A stretch of 64,000 nt of DNA from Tenodera sinensis (lineage: Eukaryota; Arthropoda; Insecta; Mantodea; Mantidae). This document shows positions 1 to 10,743 of the stretch, piece after piece. The stretch spans positions 263,971,647 to 264,035,646 of the forward strand of contig CM060962.1 of the NCBI GenBank assembly GCA_030765045.1, read 5' to 3'. Position 1 is the first letter of the stretch; every line of letters begins with the position of its first letter. Under the pieces are notes generated by a model. That model made no database searches, was not told the DNA's origin, and saw only the letters and a list, made by a program, of their open reading frames with translations. The position numbers and the translations under genes were made by a program.

Positions 1-112
1 AAAAAACACCAGCCCCGGCGCACTACCAAGGACGGTCGACGCCAAACTTCCGCACATCACTCGCGTGAGCAAACATGTGACAACAATGAGCACGGAACAT
101 GAAAAAGGGGTT

Positions 113-130
113 TTCCAGATCATTCGGGAA
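113..130 (+). promoter_or_regulatory. Heat-shock-element-like array in LTR B1
   Basis: Four correctly spaced units TTC-CA-GAT-CA-TTC-GG-GAA (one mismatch), upstream of the CRE-like TGACGTCA (193-200) and a TATA-like box. This is a sequence match only; activity is inferred. Confidence 0.4.
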
Positions 131-339
131 GAGTCCGGCAACAAGAGTATTTGCACAGATTCCAGAAAGATAAAGCTCGAGAACTGTCCTTGTGACGTCA
201 AACTAGCTATATAACGAGGCGACGGGGGTTTGGTTAGTTTTTGAGAGAAAAGCGACTTGTAAGTGTTCAACCAGATAGCTGTGAAACACTTTAGTGTGGT
301 CGAATGATTGTATGATCAAAGCGAGCTGTTTGTGAGATA

Positions 340-757
340 GTATTTAGTATTTATTTTCCATGATGCTCTACAAAAGTCTTACAATTTTTCATACATTACT
401 TTGAGTTGCTGTTTTATTCCTTAGACCATCATAGCACCGTGGTTGTTTATGCATGGTGGGCCATAACAGATTCATACTGCTTTATTTTTCGAAATCATTT
501 CTCTCTTACTCTCCCCATGTATTCTCCTATCCTTTTTATATACCTTTCCTTTTGTATTTTCAGTATTCTAACTTTCAGAACTTCCTTGTTGACATTCTCC
601 CACTTTTAGGGATAAACCGATCTCTCCACAACTTTGTTTCTCACATTCTAGTATATAACGGAAGTCATTATCTGCCTCTCCACATAGAGAACATCTAGGC
701 AAGCTCGCTCCCTTCCTATCTCCTCTTAGCCTATGTGCACTTAATCTAGACCACACA
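340..757 (-). pseudogene. LINE (jockey/R1-like) ORF2 C-terminal end, 5'-truncated insertion
   Basis: On the minus strand the frame reads RLSAHRLRGDRKG then CSLCGEADNDFRYILEC. This is the C-terminal C-x2-C...C zinc-knuckle region that follows the reverse transcriptase in jockey/R1-type LINEs; the usual histidine is Y here. The stop falls near position 568, and about 225 bp of T-rich plus-strand sequence (its 3' UTR) follows to about 340. The insertion splits LTR B1, so it is younger than the LTR. Only the extreme 3' end is present, as expected for a 5'-truncated LINE copy. The family assignment rests on motif recognition. Confidence 0.6.
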
Positions 758-925
758 GAAAAAGTGAAGAAATTCGGAAAGAAGTGAGTCAAAGCGACGA
801 GAAGAAAACAGTTGTTGAGAAACTGTAGGCTGCGTTTAGGTCAGTAAAAGAGAATTGTATTGTGCAAAAGCTTTAAAAGTAGATAAAATGACCAAAAAGT
901 AATTGGACTGCATTTTGTCATTTTT

Positions 926-1330
926 ATTATTTTTTTTTTTTATCATAGTGGAATTGTCTGGGAATAGCCCCTTAAGTCCTCTCCACCGTGAATTGCTTTT
1001 GCGTAAATCGTAAGAAAACTTCACAAAAAATATAGATCTCGATGAAGTACAATTTATATAAAATAAACATTCTGTGGCATTAACCATTTCCAAGATCCTT
1101 TTTTTATTGGTTTCAATTCTCAAATACTTCGAATTTTTTTAAGTGATTAATTGGCATTCGTTTTTTCTCAGTCATGGAGAACTGCTCTTTAAACATTTGA
1201 ATGTCGTTTAACCTACCGTATCATACAACGAAATGTGTAGTGAAAGTTTATTTGGATTGACAAGAAGTAGATGGAATAATAAGATTTTGTAAGAAAAGTT
1301 TGTAGGAGAGAGTAGAATAAATCGTTTAGT
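926..1330. other. Unassigned AT-rich spacer
   Basis: Short poly-T runs (about 930-942) and no recognisable gene or repeat. It separates LTR B1 from the MIC13-like frame. Confidence 0.4.
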
Positions 1331-1337
1331 GTTGGGG

Positions 1338-1526
1338 ATGGTCATTAAAATATTTGGGAAAGGAATATTGAAAGTGACCCTTTGCGGGCTTGTGGGTGGG
1401 GCTATATACAATGGCTGGGGTAGTGCCGCTACGAGCCAACGTATCGATCTACTGCAGAGACTCACTGTACAGTTAGGTCCCTTCCTCACCATCATCGGAA
1501 AGGTACAAGCGCGCTTTTTCAAGTGA
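1338..1526 (+). CDS. Possible MIC13/QIL1-like first exon (or remnant)
   Basis: An open frame starts at ATG 1338 (context GGGGATGG; a stop lies just upstream in frame) and ends at TGA 1524-1526, 62 codons. It reads MVIKIFGKG, a hydrophobic stretch ending LVGGAIYNGWGS, then a helix ending LTVQLGPF. Insect MIC13/QIL1, a small inner-membrane subunit of the mitochondrial MICOS complex at crista junctions, begins in the same way: M-V-x-K-F, one membrane segment with a GGA-Y motif, a G-x-W-G turn, then an amphipathic helix ending in G/x-P-F/Y. The frame is shorter than the family (about 100-120 residues) and the loop before GWG is short. A GT at 1503-1504 after AAG could be a 5' splice site, making this exon 1. 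No second exon was recognised. It could also be a decayed copy or chance. Confidence 0.35.
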   Translation: MVIKIFGKGILKVTLCGLVGGAIYNGWGSAATSQRIDLLQRLTVQLGPFLTIIGKVQARFFK

Positions 1527-1865
1527 GAAATGTGTTCCGCCAATAAGTCATCTGGTAAAGCAATTACAAGCCCACTCAGCGATAACACACAGCATCACTT
1601 AACCTGCACAGTTAATCACTCAAAACGACATTCCTTGGAGTAGGTACCCATTTACAATTAACAGAAGATCAAAGGTTATCAATAACAACTCCATATCCTC
1701 TACGTATGTGAACACAATGAATGGAATTTATAAAGTGCTCCATCACATCCTAGAGCAATATCAGGAACCTGAATCGGAATTTAAAAAATCTAATGCATTA
1801 CATTCACATTACTTTCTCCACCACTATCGTTGATTTCTATAAACTTTTACACACTATTTTTACGG
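1527..1865. other. Unassigned spacer
   Basis: Ordinary AT-rich sequence; no frame, repeat or RNA recognised. Confidence 0.4.
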
Positions 1866-1867
1866 AA

Positions 1868-2852
<985 letters not shown>

Positions 2853-2934
2853 TTTACCTTATTACCCACCTCTTATGTAGGACTTACATCCCCCAGGACT
2901 TAAAAGCCAGTGCCTAGGGCAAACTACACTTTAT

Positions 2935-3290
2935 ATTGAGAATATTTCCAAATGTTTGATTGCCTTACAAATGGCTCTAACGATTTTGATTAACGTATCA
3001 CATATTGACATGTCAAATAAATTATATTTGTTGAATTTTCTGACAATAGCCTATGAAGCCTTCTTCATTCGAAGGGTTTTGTATAATTTGTACACCTTAA
3101 TACACAGGCCAAAACGTACTACACAAAAATGTCTAACGTTTCAAAGGATATAATTTACTTCAAATTACCTTTCTATGGTATCACTATTTCTGATATATCC
3201 GTTATTCAATGACTAAATTTGCCACTATTTGTCATTTCTTAAAAAGCTATCACTGTTAGTTATTTGCAACGAAGTTATGGAAAGAGTATG
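2935..3290 (+). repeat. Family A fragment A2, diverged
   Basis: Matches the middle of family A: ATGGCTCTAACGATTTTGATT, then a GAATTTTCTGACAATAGCC block. Both ends are missing. Confidence 0.6.
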
Positions 3291-3419
3291 CAGTTTCAGT
3301 GGCGCGTTTCGGTTTCCTCTATTTACCTTGAATGTATCAACAAACAAAAAGTAGTGAAACTTTTGGTGTATTGGTTTACCTCAGTTAAGGTAGGCAAGTA
3401 CATTTTTACGCTTGGAAAC

Positions 3420-3765
3420 AAATCTATAGTTTAGTGAGAATTTTTGTATTTTCGGATCTTTTTTCTGAAAATGCTTTTTTGTTGGATTCATGGGGTCTCA
3501 AAACATATATTTCCGGTGAAATCTAGACATCGAATTTTTGGGTGGAATACAATACTTCCCCTACTTACTGGTGGAGAAAGTACAACAGAAGAGGTGTAGT
3601 TTGAGATATGGCGGAGTGAGATTTTCCTGAAAAGCTTCGTGTCATATGTTTTGAAGATTCTGAACTTAAATGTAAGTTTTGTATTTGTCACACATTTCAT
3701 GTTTCAGTGGAGCGGTTCGCACACGCACATACATACACATACACACACAGTAGTTCTGATTACCT
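3420..3765 (-). repeat. Family A fragments A3, minus strand
   Basis: About 3420-3582 is the 5' third of family A reversed (CATATATTTCCGGTGAAATC, GGGTGGAATACAATACTTCC, GGAGAAAGTA). About 3595-3760 is a second reversed internal piece ending in a short CA-rich tract. The order shows two copies abutted or rearranged. Confidence 0.65.
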
Positions 3766-3919
3766 TCCTCGTATGGAGTTCTGATACCCCCTAGAACTTG
3801 CAAGTCAGTACCTAGGGTCAGATGCCTGTCGGGGAACAGACGAACGGAGTGAACACCTGGAAGCGGGTTGTCAGTTCAGCACCAAGTATGAGAGTGAGGA
3901 AGAGGATTATAAGAAATAC

Positions 3920-4100
3920 AGGCGAAACAGATGAATGGAAAGGTAACGCTGGAGCAGATGGTGGCATGATTGGCGGAGGAAAGCAGAAAACCCGCACAGG
4001 CACCGCTTCGTTTACCACGAATGTGACATGCAGTTCCCTGGGATAGAATCCGCTCGCCTTGGTGATAAGCAAACGGTCTAACCCCTCGGCCACAGTACCG
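3920..4100 (-). repeat. tRNA-derived SINE, family D, copy D1
   Basis: On the minus strand the head reads GGCCGAGGGGTTAGACCG (box A region) and GATTCTATCCCAGG (decayed box B); the body runs through GGCGGG-like sequence. It is related to the copies at 26.26, 48.5 and 63.45 kb. The 3' tail is not clear. Confidence 0.6.
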
Positions 4101-4144
4101 CACAGACGAACACACAGGATCTCCAAATCGAGGGCACATAACTA

Positions 4145-4490
4145 TCAAATTTCATATCTCACACTCTGCCAGGTAAAGATTTCAAGGAAATTCCCCCAGA
4201 TCAAACCACCCTTTATACAGAACATTTTTGGTCATTCTATACGTTCTGAAAGAAGTGCGCAAGAACCGTTTTAAATATTTCAGACATTAATTTGACACAT
4301 AAATGTAGATGCACTTGGATTTTATATGAATAACTGATGAAGCCTTCCGCATATTGATGAAACTTTGTATAAAGAGAAATAAATCAGAGCACATTAAAAT
4401 ACGTAATTTGTGTAAAAAAATATTCTTCGTTGCAAAATTATGCAAATTTACACTTCACTTTCCTGTGGCACATACACTTAAAAGGTTTCC
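4145..4490 (+). repeat. Family A fragment A4, strongly diverged
   Basis: Recognisable only by block order: a CACCCTTTATAC block, TTTTGGTCATT, then CTTTGTATAAAGAGAAATAAAT in place of the usual CTTTTGCATAACTGG block. Confidence 0.45.
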
Positions 4491-5395
4491 GATTTTTTTC
4501 TTAACTTTTGGAAGAACTTGTTATCACAACCATATTTTTGAATGTTGAATCTGAAAAAATTTCCAGCCAAGAATATATCATGAAGAATTTAATTGAGAAG
4601 AAGAATGACTTTCATATGAATGCTGTATTACACTGGGTACAAAGACGTTGTGCTAGTGCAAAAAGGGCTAGACTCATTAACAGCCAGGGGCTAAGCGGAT
4701 GTAGCACCTATGGGACACTTAAACCTAGTTTGTACATTAAGATGATTAAAAAGTTTAGGTATTGGACATGAGCCCGTAAAGAATTGAGAATGTTACTAAG
4801 TGCAATGAATATTAAATTTAAATTAAATGCAGAAACAATAAGTATGGTCTATTTTCGGTTTGATCCCATAAATACGTTTTGTGTGTATTTTTTAACCTTA
4901 TAAACTAATATTATGTATTAATAATCTAAATTTATATTTTAACATAAGATAACATTTTTCCAGCTATAATAATTAGTAAGTAGCCAACCATATTAAATTT
5001 ATAATTTTTAATACTCATTAAGTAATTGCCTTTTAGAACCTTTAGAGGTTTGAAAAATATCTTAGATGCATCACACTTAATCGATTATGGGCAGCTCGTA
5101 GCGCCTGAAGATCGCGTTTGTGTTAAGGATATTTGGCGGTAGCCGACCAAGGTTCACCAATTAGCATTTCAGCGACTAACGGCAATTTAGGCTCCTCATT
5201 ATTACTATTCTTATTGTTATTATTATAATTACTATGGGAACACTTATTTTAAGCCGTTAACGAATTAAAACATCAGAAGTCAGAAGAAAGAATACTTCAA
5301 TAGTTTCAGTTTCTTGTGTTAAGATTCAGTAACAAGTAATTCTACATTCGCAATCAACAACTAGCTTCAAAAGGCTCTAAGCTGAAGGACCCACA
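4491..5395. other. Unassigned AT-rich region
   Basis: Contains an 87-codon plus-strand open frame (4508-4771) that I do not recognise and that lacks coding character. The rest is AT-rich. Confidence 0.3.
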
Positions 5396-5409
5396 GAAGT
5401 GTTTACGTA

Positions 5410-5647
5410 TCATTCTCCTTACCAATCATCACACGTCATAGTGCATGATGAACCCAACAATTTGGTCAGTAATTTAAAGCTTTGCAGATAGGAAGCTGAA
5501 CTGTTGAGATCACGATTGCAGCAATAGAACCTTCTAGCTCCAGGAACAAAGATTTCGACTTTTATATCAAGGAGTAGCAGTTTTGCTGCATATTTCACAA
5601 TGCTGAATTCAATGTGTTTGTGTGTGTGCGTGTGTTTGTGTGTGTGC

Positions 5648-5713
<66 letters not shown>

Positions 5714-6500
5714 AAGTGTGAATGGTCTAATAACGATTCTGAGTGCCCATCCTAATCCACAGGAATGATGACTATTTATTGATTCAAGTAAAACGAGTTA
5801 TCAAGTAGTGTTATTCTACAATGGTAGCAAACTGCCATTAATGCTTGTCGATTATGCTAAGAACAAGAAAAAGAATGCATGAAACTGGCTTCCCTGTTGG
5901 AGACAATCAAATACGAAGACCATGAATTGCAGATATGTTGTTGCAATACTACCGGCTTAAAAGTTGGGTTTACAACATACTACTGTTTTTATGCCTATTG
6001 GACAGCCGAGACACCTAGAACCGCTATATAGTCAAAAACTGGCCTGTGAAAGGTCATAGACAAATGAAGCTTACTCCAATGGTTGAGCGTGGTAATGTAA
6101 TTCTACCCCTGCTTGATACTAAGCTGGCTTTGATGCAAGACTTCGTGAAGGCTTATGATAACGAGAGTTGAACCTTTCATCATTTAAAAGTAATTTTTCT
6201 CCCAAACACAGGGAAGAAAAACTAAAAGAAGCAATAATTATTGGGCCATAGATAAGAACATTTATGAAAGATTCAATGTTATAATAAAACGGTTATAGAT
6301 CTTGAGTGAATTGCTTGTCCTTACTTCAAAACGATTCTGTATGGCTTCTTAGACAACAGAAAAACCAAAAACTGTGTTCCCATTCTGGGCAATCTGCTGA
6401 ATAAGTACAAGAACATTGATTGGAAGAACTTTTAACTTTTTAAATGTTCACTTTGATTTTTAGCCTTACCAGGACTTGCTTACTATGGAACATCATTTCT
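5410..6500 (+). pseudogene. Fossil of an unnamed, transposon-like arthropod protein family, copy P1
   Basis: Decayed coding sequence in three frames with several stops. Pieces in order: AELLRSRLQQ and NLLAPGTKIS (5490-5560); after a (GT)n tract VNGLITILSAHPNPQE (5716-5765); LFIDSSKTSYQVVLFYNGS (5768-5830); IKYEDHELQIC (5908-5945); CFLCLLDSRDT (5983-6015); KLALMQDFVKAYD (6120-6160); EEKLKEAIIIGP (6212-6250); GFLDNRKTK (6340-6370). From memory this is the conserved order of a protein family that recurs in many copies in arthropod and cnidarian genomes, usually annotated as uncharacterised: ...LFIDSSK..LLHNGN..., C-F-L-C-x-W-D-S-R, HIKLGLMK-FVKA, FIGPQI. A second fossil of the same family lies at 60985-61945 on the opposite strand, and aligning the two gives the frame. 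Function is unknown; the copy number suggests a mobile element. Confidence 0.7.
5613..5712 (+). repeat. (GT)n tract inside pseudogene P1
   Basis: Interrupted GT repeat with TTTG and CG variants, then pure GT. It interrupts the P1 coding sequence between the NLLAPGTKIS block and the VNGLI block. Confidence 0.97.
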
Positions 6501-7400
6501 AGCTTCCTTCTTAAAGAGACTGATGCAGAAAAAATCATTAATTCATTTCACCAAATATACTGAATGACTTTGCTGTAGAGTGACAGTTTGTGCTTCTGTT
6601 AAGACACTTTTTCGCACAACTATTACGAAATGAAGTTCAATTTTGTTATTGCATTTTAAATGGCAATTATGTGACAAAAATTACTACGTATTTGTAGTGT
6701 TCTGTGCCTAAAATGTGGACGTTCTAGATGAAAACTACTTACGCCGATGATTCAGTACCCAAATTAGGCATATTCAATAGCTTAGGAATTACATACACTA
6801 AACAAAGTTTCTATGTAGCACAGTGATTGAATAACAATTGGAGCAGTTCTTATTGCAAAATTTGTGGTATGTGTGAGTGGCGCGCGCATGTAAATCCCCT
6901 TCTTAGAGAGTAATGCCACATAGTTCGCTCTTTCTCTTATCATCATTGGTTTCTCCTGCACTTAACACTTCAATTCGTAGTCGTGCAGGAGAGGATGGCG
7001 GTTATTCCTCTTCCCCTGAATCCAACCATCTCACCCACAGGGTTTAAATAGCCCATTGCAACCAGAGAAGCTTATTTCCCACTTCATTGGACATGATCAC
7101 TGTATACCTTAATACTCGTATTAATTTTGTGGATCAGTGCATAGAAAATATGCATGTCTTATAGATATATTGACAGTAAAATGTATTTTAAAACATATAA
7201 ATATATTTAGTGCCCATGATCTTATTCAACAATTTTGGAATGAACATTGTATTTAAAACTACACACCATGATTGTATAATCTCCGAAGTTTCAGTATGCC
7301 TTTAAAGGGAAGCATCGCAAATAGAGATGCAGTGTTTCTCTCATATGGGTAAATGTTTGGTCAACGAAAACATTGTAAAAACCATTGGCGCCAGATATTG
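6501..7400. other. Unassigned region
   Basis: No gene or known repeat. Around 6960-7060 a local palindrome (CTCCTGCAC / GTGCAGGAG) is visible. Confidence 0.3.
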
Positions 7401-7429
7401 TGATTCTAATCTTGCAGTTGTTCCAATAT

Positions 7430-7880
7430 TGCGTTAACAGGTAAAGCGTACATAATTGGCACATGTTGGTCCAATGTTACAAACGATACATTGCTTCTTT
7501 TGGGTTCTTGAATGGACAGGACTGATAATGTCATTTTCAACAACGAGGATGTTATGTACACAACAAGAGAAGTGTAACTCAAATCATTCCTACACAGCAA
7601 CAGGACTCGTGCAACCACTAGACGTATATATTTTTTTAGACAGAACACATTTTAATTAGAAGACTAGAAGAACCGTCCACAATAAAATGTCAGCCCATGG
7701 AAGCCAAACAAAATGTGCACTATAGGTGTTTTACAATGAAATTGCATTCTGTTGTGTACCATCAGTTTCGGCTCGCCAATCATGAAAGATAAGCTTATTC
7801 ATGCATGGTAAACGTGGGATGCATTATTGAAAAACACTGACAGACTTTTCGAAATGAAAATAGTAGTCCGTGGGTGTATG
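7430..7880 (+). pseudogene. DDE-type transposase remnant (DDE_1/pogo-like C-terminal half)
   Basis: Broken plus-strand frames give TNDTLLLLGS followed by a stop where a W is usual, DNVIFNNEDV (7524-7555), then after a shift TGLVQPLDVYIF (7603-7640), and KLHSVVYHQF (7743-7770) with HAW further on. The order LLLDSW...D..., P-x-T-T-x-x-x-Q-P-L-D-x-x-F-F, then LQSLxxNQF is that of DDE superfamily transposases related to pogo/jerky proteins, where the D of LLLDSW would be a catalytic aspartate. Here that position reads G, followed by the stop, so the copy is dead. The N-terminal half was not found upstream. Family placement is by motif recall only. Confidence 0.55.
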
Positions 7881-8620
7881 CGACAAAAATGGAAATGCAG
7901 CATTGTACCATTTCAGGGTACTGTGTCCAGATCACAATATCATTGATAAGGTCAGTGATAAAGATACACCTAATGTAAAGGTTAGACAAATATCTGTAGT
8001 GCTGTATAAAGGTCGGATATAGCCTATAGCAGAGTAACGGTACGTGCCAGAGCGACATAGTATGTACATCACGGTATCTCGCTAGTGGAAAAGCTAGTGT
8101 AATGATTTTTCCATTATCTAAAGTCTACTTTAGACTTAGTTTAGTAGATACCCATTTAGAAGAGAATTAGGCCTGCCCAGTTGGGGACTTCCCTTGCGAG
8201 GAGCAAAATAGAATTTCGTAATTTTAAACAACAGTTAATCGCCGGATACATGTGTAAATAGTGACGTTACAGGCCATGACGCTAAAATAGTCAACCCACA
8301 ACATGAACAATTGAACGGCATTTTAATAACTGTAAAGAAAATGGGCTCCATTCCATTGGCACGATTTTTGCGCAATTCAAATATTACTTATTTTTTCGAA
8401 GTAAATATTGTTTTTCAGTACTGTAAGGTAAAATATACCAGTAATTTTGTTTGTGAATAGTAGCCTTCTTTAGTCATACATTTTTATTCCAGAGAATATC
8501 ACAAAACAATGTTACTTTTCGTCGTCACCATAGTAAAACTAGCCATGCAAAATAAATAGTATGAAACAATGTGCTAATGAATGATGTAATTTTAATGTTT
8601 GTAGTTACAGTACAAGTTTG
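7881..8620. other. Unassigned region
   Basis: No gene seen. A short perfect palindrome, CTAAAGTCTACTTTAGACTTAG-like, lies near 8118-8140. Confidence 0.3.
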
Positions 8621-8621
8621 G

Positions 8622-9217
8622 GTACAGTATTGGCACGGCGCACAACAAAGGACGGTCTGGCTAAGCTACTTCTCACCATATACCAGGCTGGCGAACAAAC
8701 AAAGGCGCTCGAGGTCAAGCTGCCTCGCGCGACTGTTTGTGTAGACGTGACTGAAAACAATGAGCACGGCGTATAACAAAGGATTGCTGGAACCTTCGAG
8801 AGACATCCAGCGGCCGGTGTGTTTGTGGAAGTCGAGAAAGATCTATGTTACGTCATCCTCGCTATAGTAGGACGCAAGGAAACAGCAGAGGAGAGAGTTA
8901 CAGGCATAAGGCAGTCAGTGTGTCAGTGAGTGCGAGACAGCTGTGTGTGTGGTACTATCGACGTGAAATATACATCGCGGTCGTAGTGAAGAAGTTTTAA
9001 CGAGTGTTGAGTGATTGTATCATCGGAGTTAGTGTGTCAGAGACAGAGAAGTGAAGAAAGTAAAAGGACTGAGTGAGAGTCATGAAAAGAAAGTGAGTGG
9101 TAATATCACGAAATACTGTAGACTGTATTAGCGTCAGTAATAGAGAACTGTATATTTGTGCATAAACTTAGAAGAAAAATAAAGTATTAAAGAGTATTTG
9201 TATTTGATTTTGTCTCA
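8622..9217 (+). mobile_element. Family B LTR, copy B2, with primer-binding-site-like sequence after it
   Basis: About 596 bp, colinear with the other B LTRs: GGCACGGCGCA start, HSE-like GAACCTTCGAGAG (8790-8802), TACGTCAT (8849-8856), TATA-like CTATAGTA, AGTGATTGTATCATCGGAGT, AAAATAAAG polyadenylation-type signal (about 9176-9184), and terminal TTTTGTCTCA. It is immediately followed by TGGTGTCAGGAGTAGGG at 9219, so it is probably the 5' LTR of an element whose interior is mostly lost. Confidence 0.7.
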
Positions 9218-9218
9218 C

Positions 9219-9235
9219 TGGTGTCAGGAGTAGGG
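9219..9235 (+). other. Candidate retrotransposon primer-binding site
   Basis: TGGTGTCAGGAGTAGGG starts one base after the LTR end. A TGG start (pairing with tRNA CCA-3') in this position is the normal place for a gypsy-type PBS. The priming tRNA was not identified. Confidence 0.5.
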
Positions 9236-9239
9236 TTTG

Positions 9240-10445
9240 TCATTTACGTTACGGGGGCTAAAAGTAGGATTTTATTTTGCCAGTAGCAGTGTTTGCGAAA
9301 GGAGATCATAGGCCAATCAAAATCAAACAAAATCACGTTTAGCATCTGTGCCATGTTATTTTTAAGCAGGTCTGAAATTTGTAAAATAACTACGTACGAG
9401 CAATTAAGGGCAGCGAGAATGTAGATGTTTCGCTGTTCTATTGATTCGCTAGCATGCTTGCCTTACACCAGTAAATGAAGGATTAATGCTACAATATGCT
9501 GTTTCCTGGATTTCCTTGGCAGCAATTCTAATGCTTCCAGAATTTCACCCCATTCTTGAACTCGGTTTCATCCTAATCGTACCGTTTGCCATTAAATTGA
9601 TTATTCAGGTCATAGATCAAAGAATAAGAATTCAAATCAAAGAAATGACAAGGCTGTCAACACAAGAAAAATGTTAATTGGACAATGTTTGTGATAAATT
9701 GAACTGTGGCGATGTCAATGGTGAACAGTACCATGAGAAATTAATTTGGTAAAAAGTCATTATGAAATGTAAAAGCTAATCAAACCAGTCAATTTATTAA
9801 ACATGTGCAAACACAAAGGTTAATTGCCATGTGATTGGACAGTAACCAAAGTTGCTGGCAGTGGAGTGGCATAAAAATTGTATTGCAGTGGTGCAATAAA
9901 TCACAACTTTTAATTTTTAGGTCTTGGTTTAGAAGTTCTGTTTTAGTTCCAGCTGTGTAAACATAATTTACGCAGATTTTAGGTTGTCATAAATCATGAT
10001 AAACCTTATTATTCTCTATATATTTTATGTATGCACACACATATAGTTTCTTAATTTACACTGAAAGACATTCTGTCAGACACAATTGTCATCGCCATCA
10101 TCGTCATCATTTCCTACATCTATCTCTGCGCAAATATAAGAAAAATCACATACAAAATCACAAACCAAATTGTAGTTGTCATTAAATTCAGTTTGATTGT
10201 TTCTATAGCGCTTCGCATATATTATGCGAACCCTTAATCGACAGCATTCAATATTATTCCATATATGTGAATTCCATTGTTTAGTAAAGAAAAACGCACT
10301 TAAAGACAATAACATTATCAGCGAAATGGATATTTTCTACGGTTTCTAAAATACAGTAGTTGTAATGGACTACTCGATTCCGGGAACAAATCAATTGCAC
10401 ACAACAATAGACAACACAGGAACAGGAGACTATTAGTGTGTTACA
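9240..10445. other. Unassigned region, possibly relic retrotransposon interior or flank
   Basis: No gag/pol motif is recognisable between the two B LTRs. A 63-codon hydrophobic frame (9486-9677, plus) is not recognised. Confidence 0.3.
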
Positions 10446-10449
10446 CTAA

Positions 10450-10670
10450 AGGTTAAAATGTGGTTTGCGTTTGCTTCTCGGAAGTCCATCACATATAGTT
10501 AACTCCACGTAGATAACAATTTCTTTGCTTTCATTGACTAAGATGTCACGTTGTACTCATGAGCCTGCCACAGCAGTCAATGAAAGCAAAGAAGTTGATT
10601 TATCTTATATGAGTTAACAATATCTGAGGGTCTTTCCAGAAGCAAAAGCAAGCCGTTTGTTAAATTGTAG
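10450..10670. repeat. Foldback (long imperfect palindrome, MITE-like)
   Basis: Left arm GTTTGCGTTTGCTTCT ... GTTAACTCC ... TTTCTTTGCTTTCATTGAC is answered by the right arm GTCAATGAAAGCAAAGAA ... GAGTTAAC ... AGAAGCAAAAGCAAG. The arms are roughly 85 bp with a small loop near 10545-10570. No coding capacity. Confidence 0.7.
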
Positions 10671-10743
10671 TAGCAGAACAATATTCATTGTCTGTGGAGC
10701 TATTGCTTTGAGCGAGAGAAGTTGGAATGAGTGTAGAATATTG

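Larger units (their letters stand above)
1..925 (+). mobile_element. Family B LTR (solo, 5' edge possibly cut), copy B1
   Basis: Non-coding LTR of a gypsy-like retrotransposon, recognised because its pieces recur at 8.6, 10.7, 24.5 and 44.6 kb. Shared blocks are the GGCGCAC start, an HSE-like array at 113-130, TGACGTCA at 193-200, a TATA-like TATATAA just after it, GATTGTAT, AAAGTGAAGAAA and the terminal TTTTGTCA. A LINE 3' end interrupts it at about 340-757; the LTR resumes at about 758 with AAAAAGTGAAGAAA. No internal retrotransposon sequence follows, so it is a solo LTR. The 5' base may lie before the window. Confidence 0.65.

Noticed and set aside
3818..4148. Frames of 74-102 codons on both strands
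   Set aside because: They overlap the SINE D1 region and are shadows of it.
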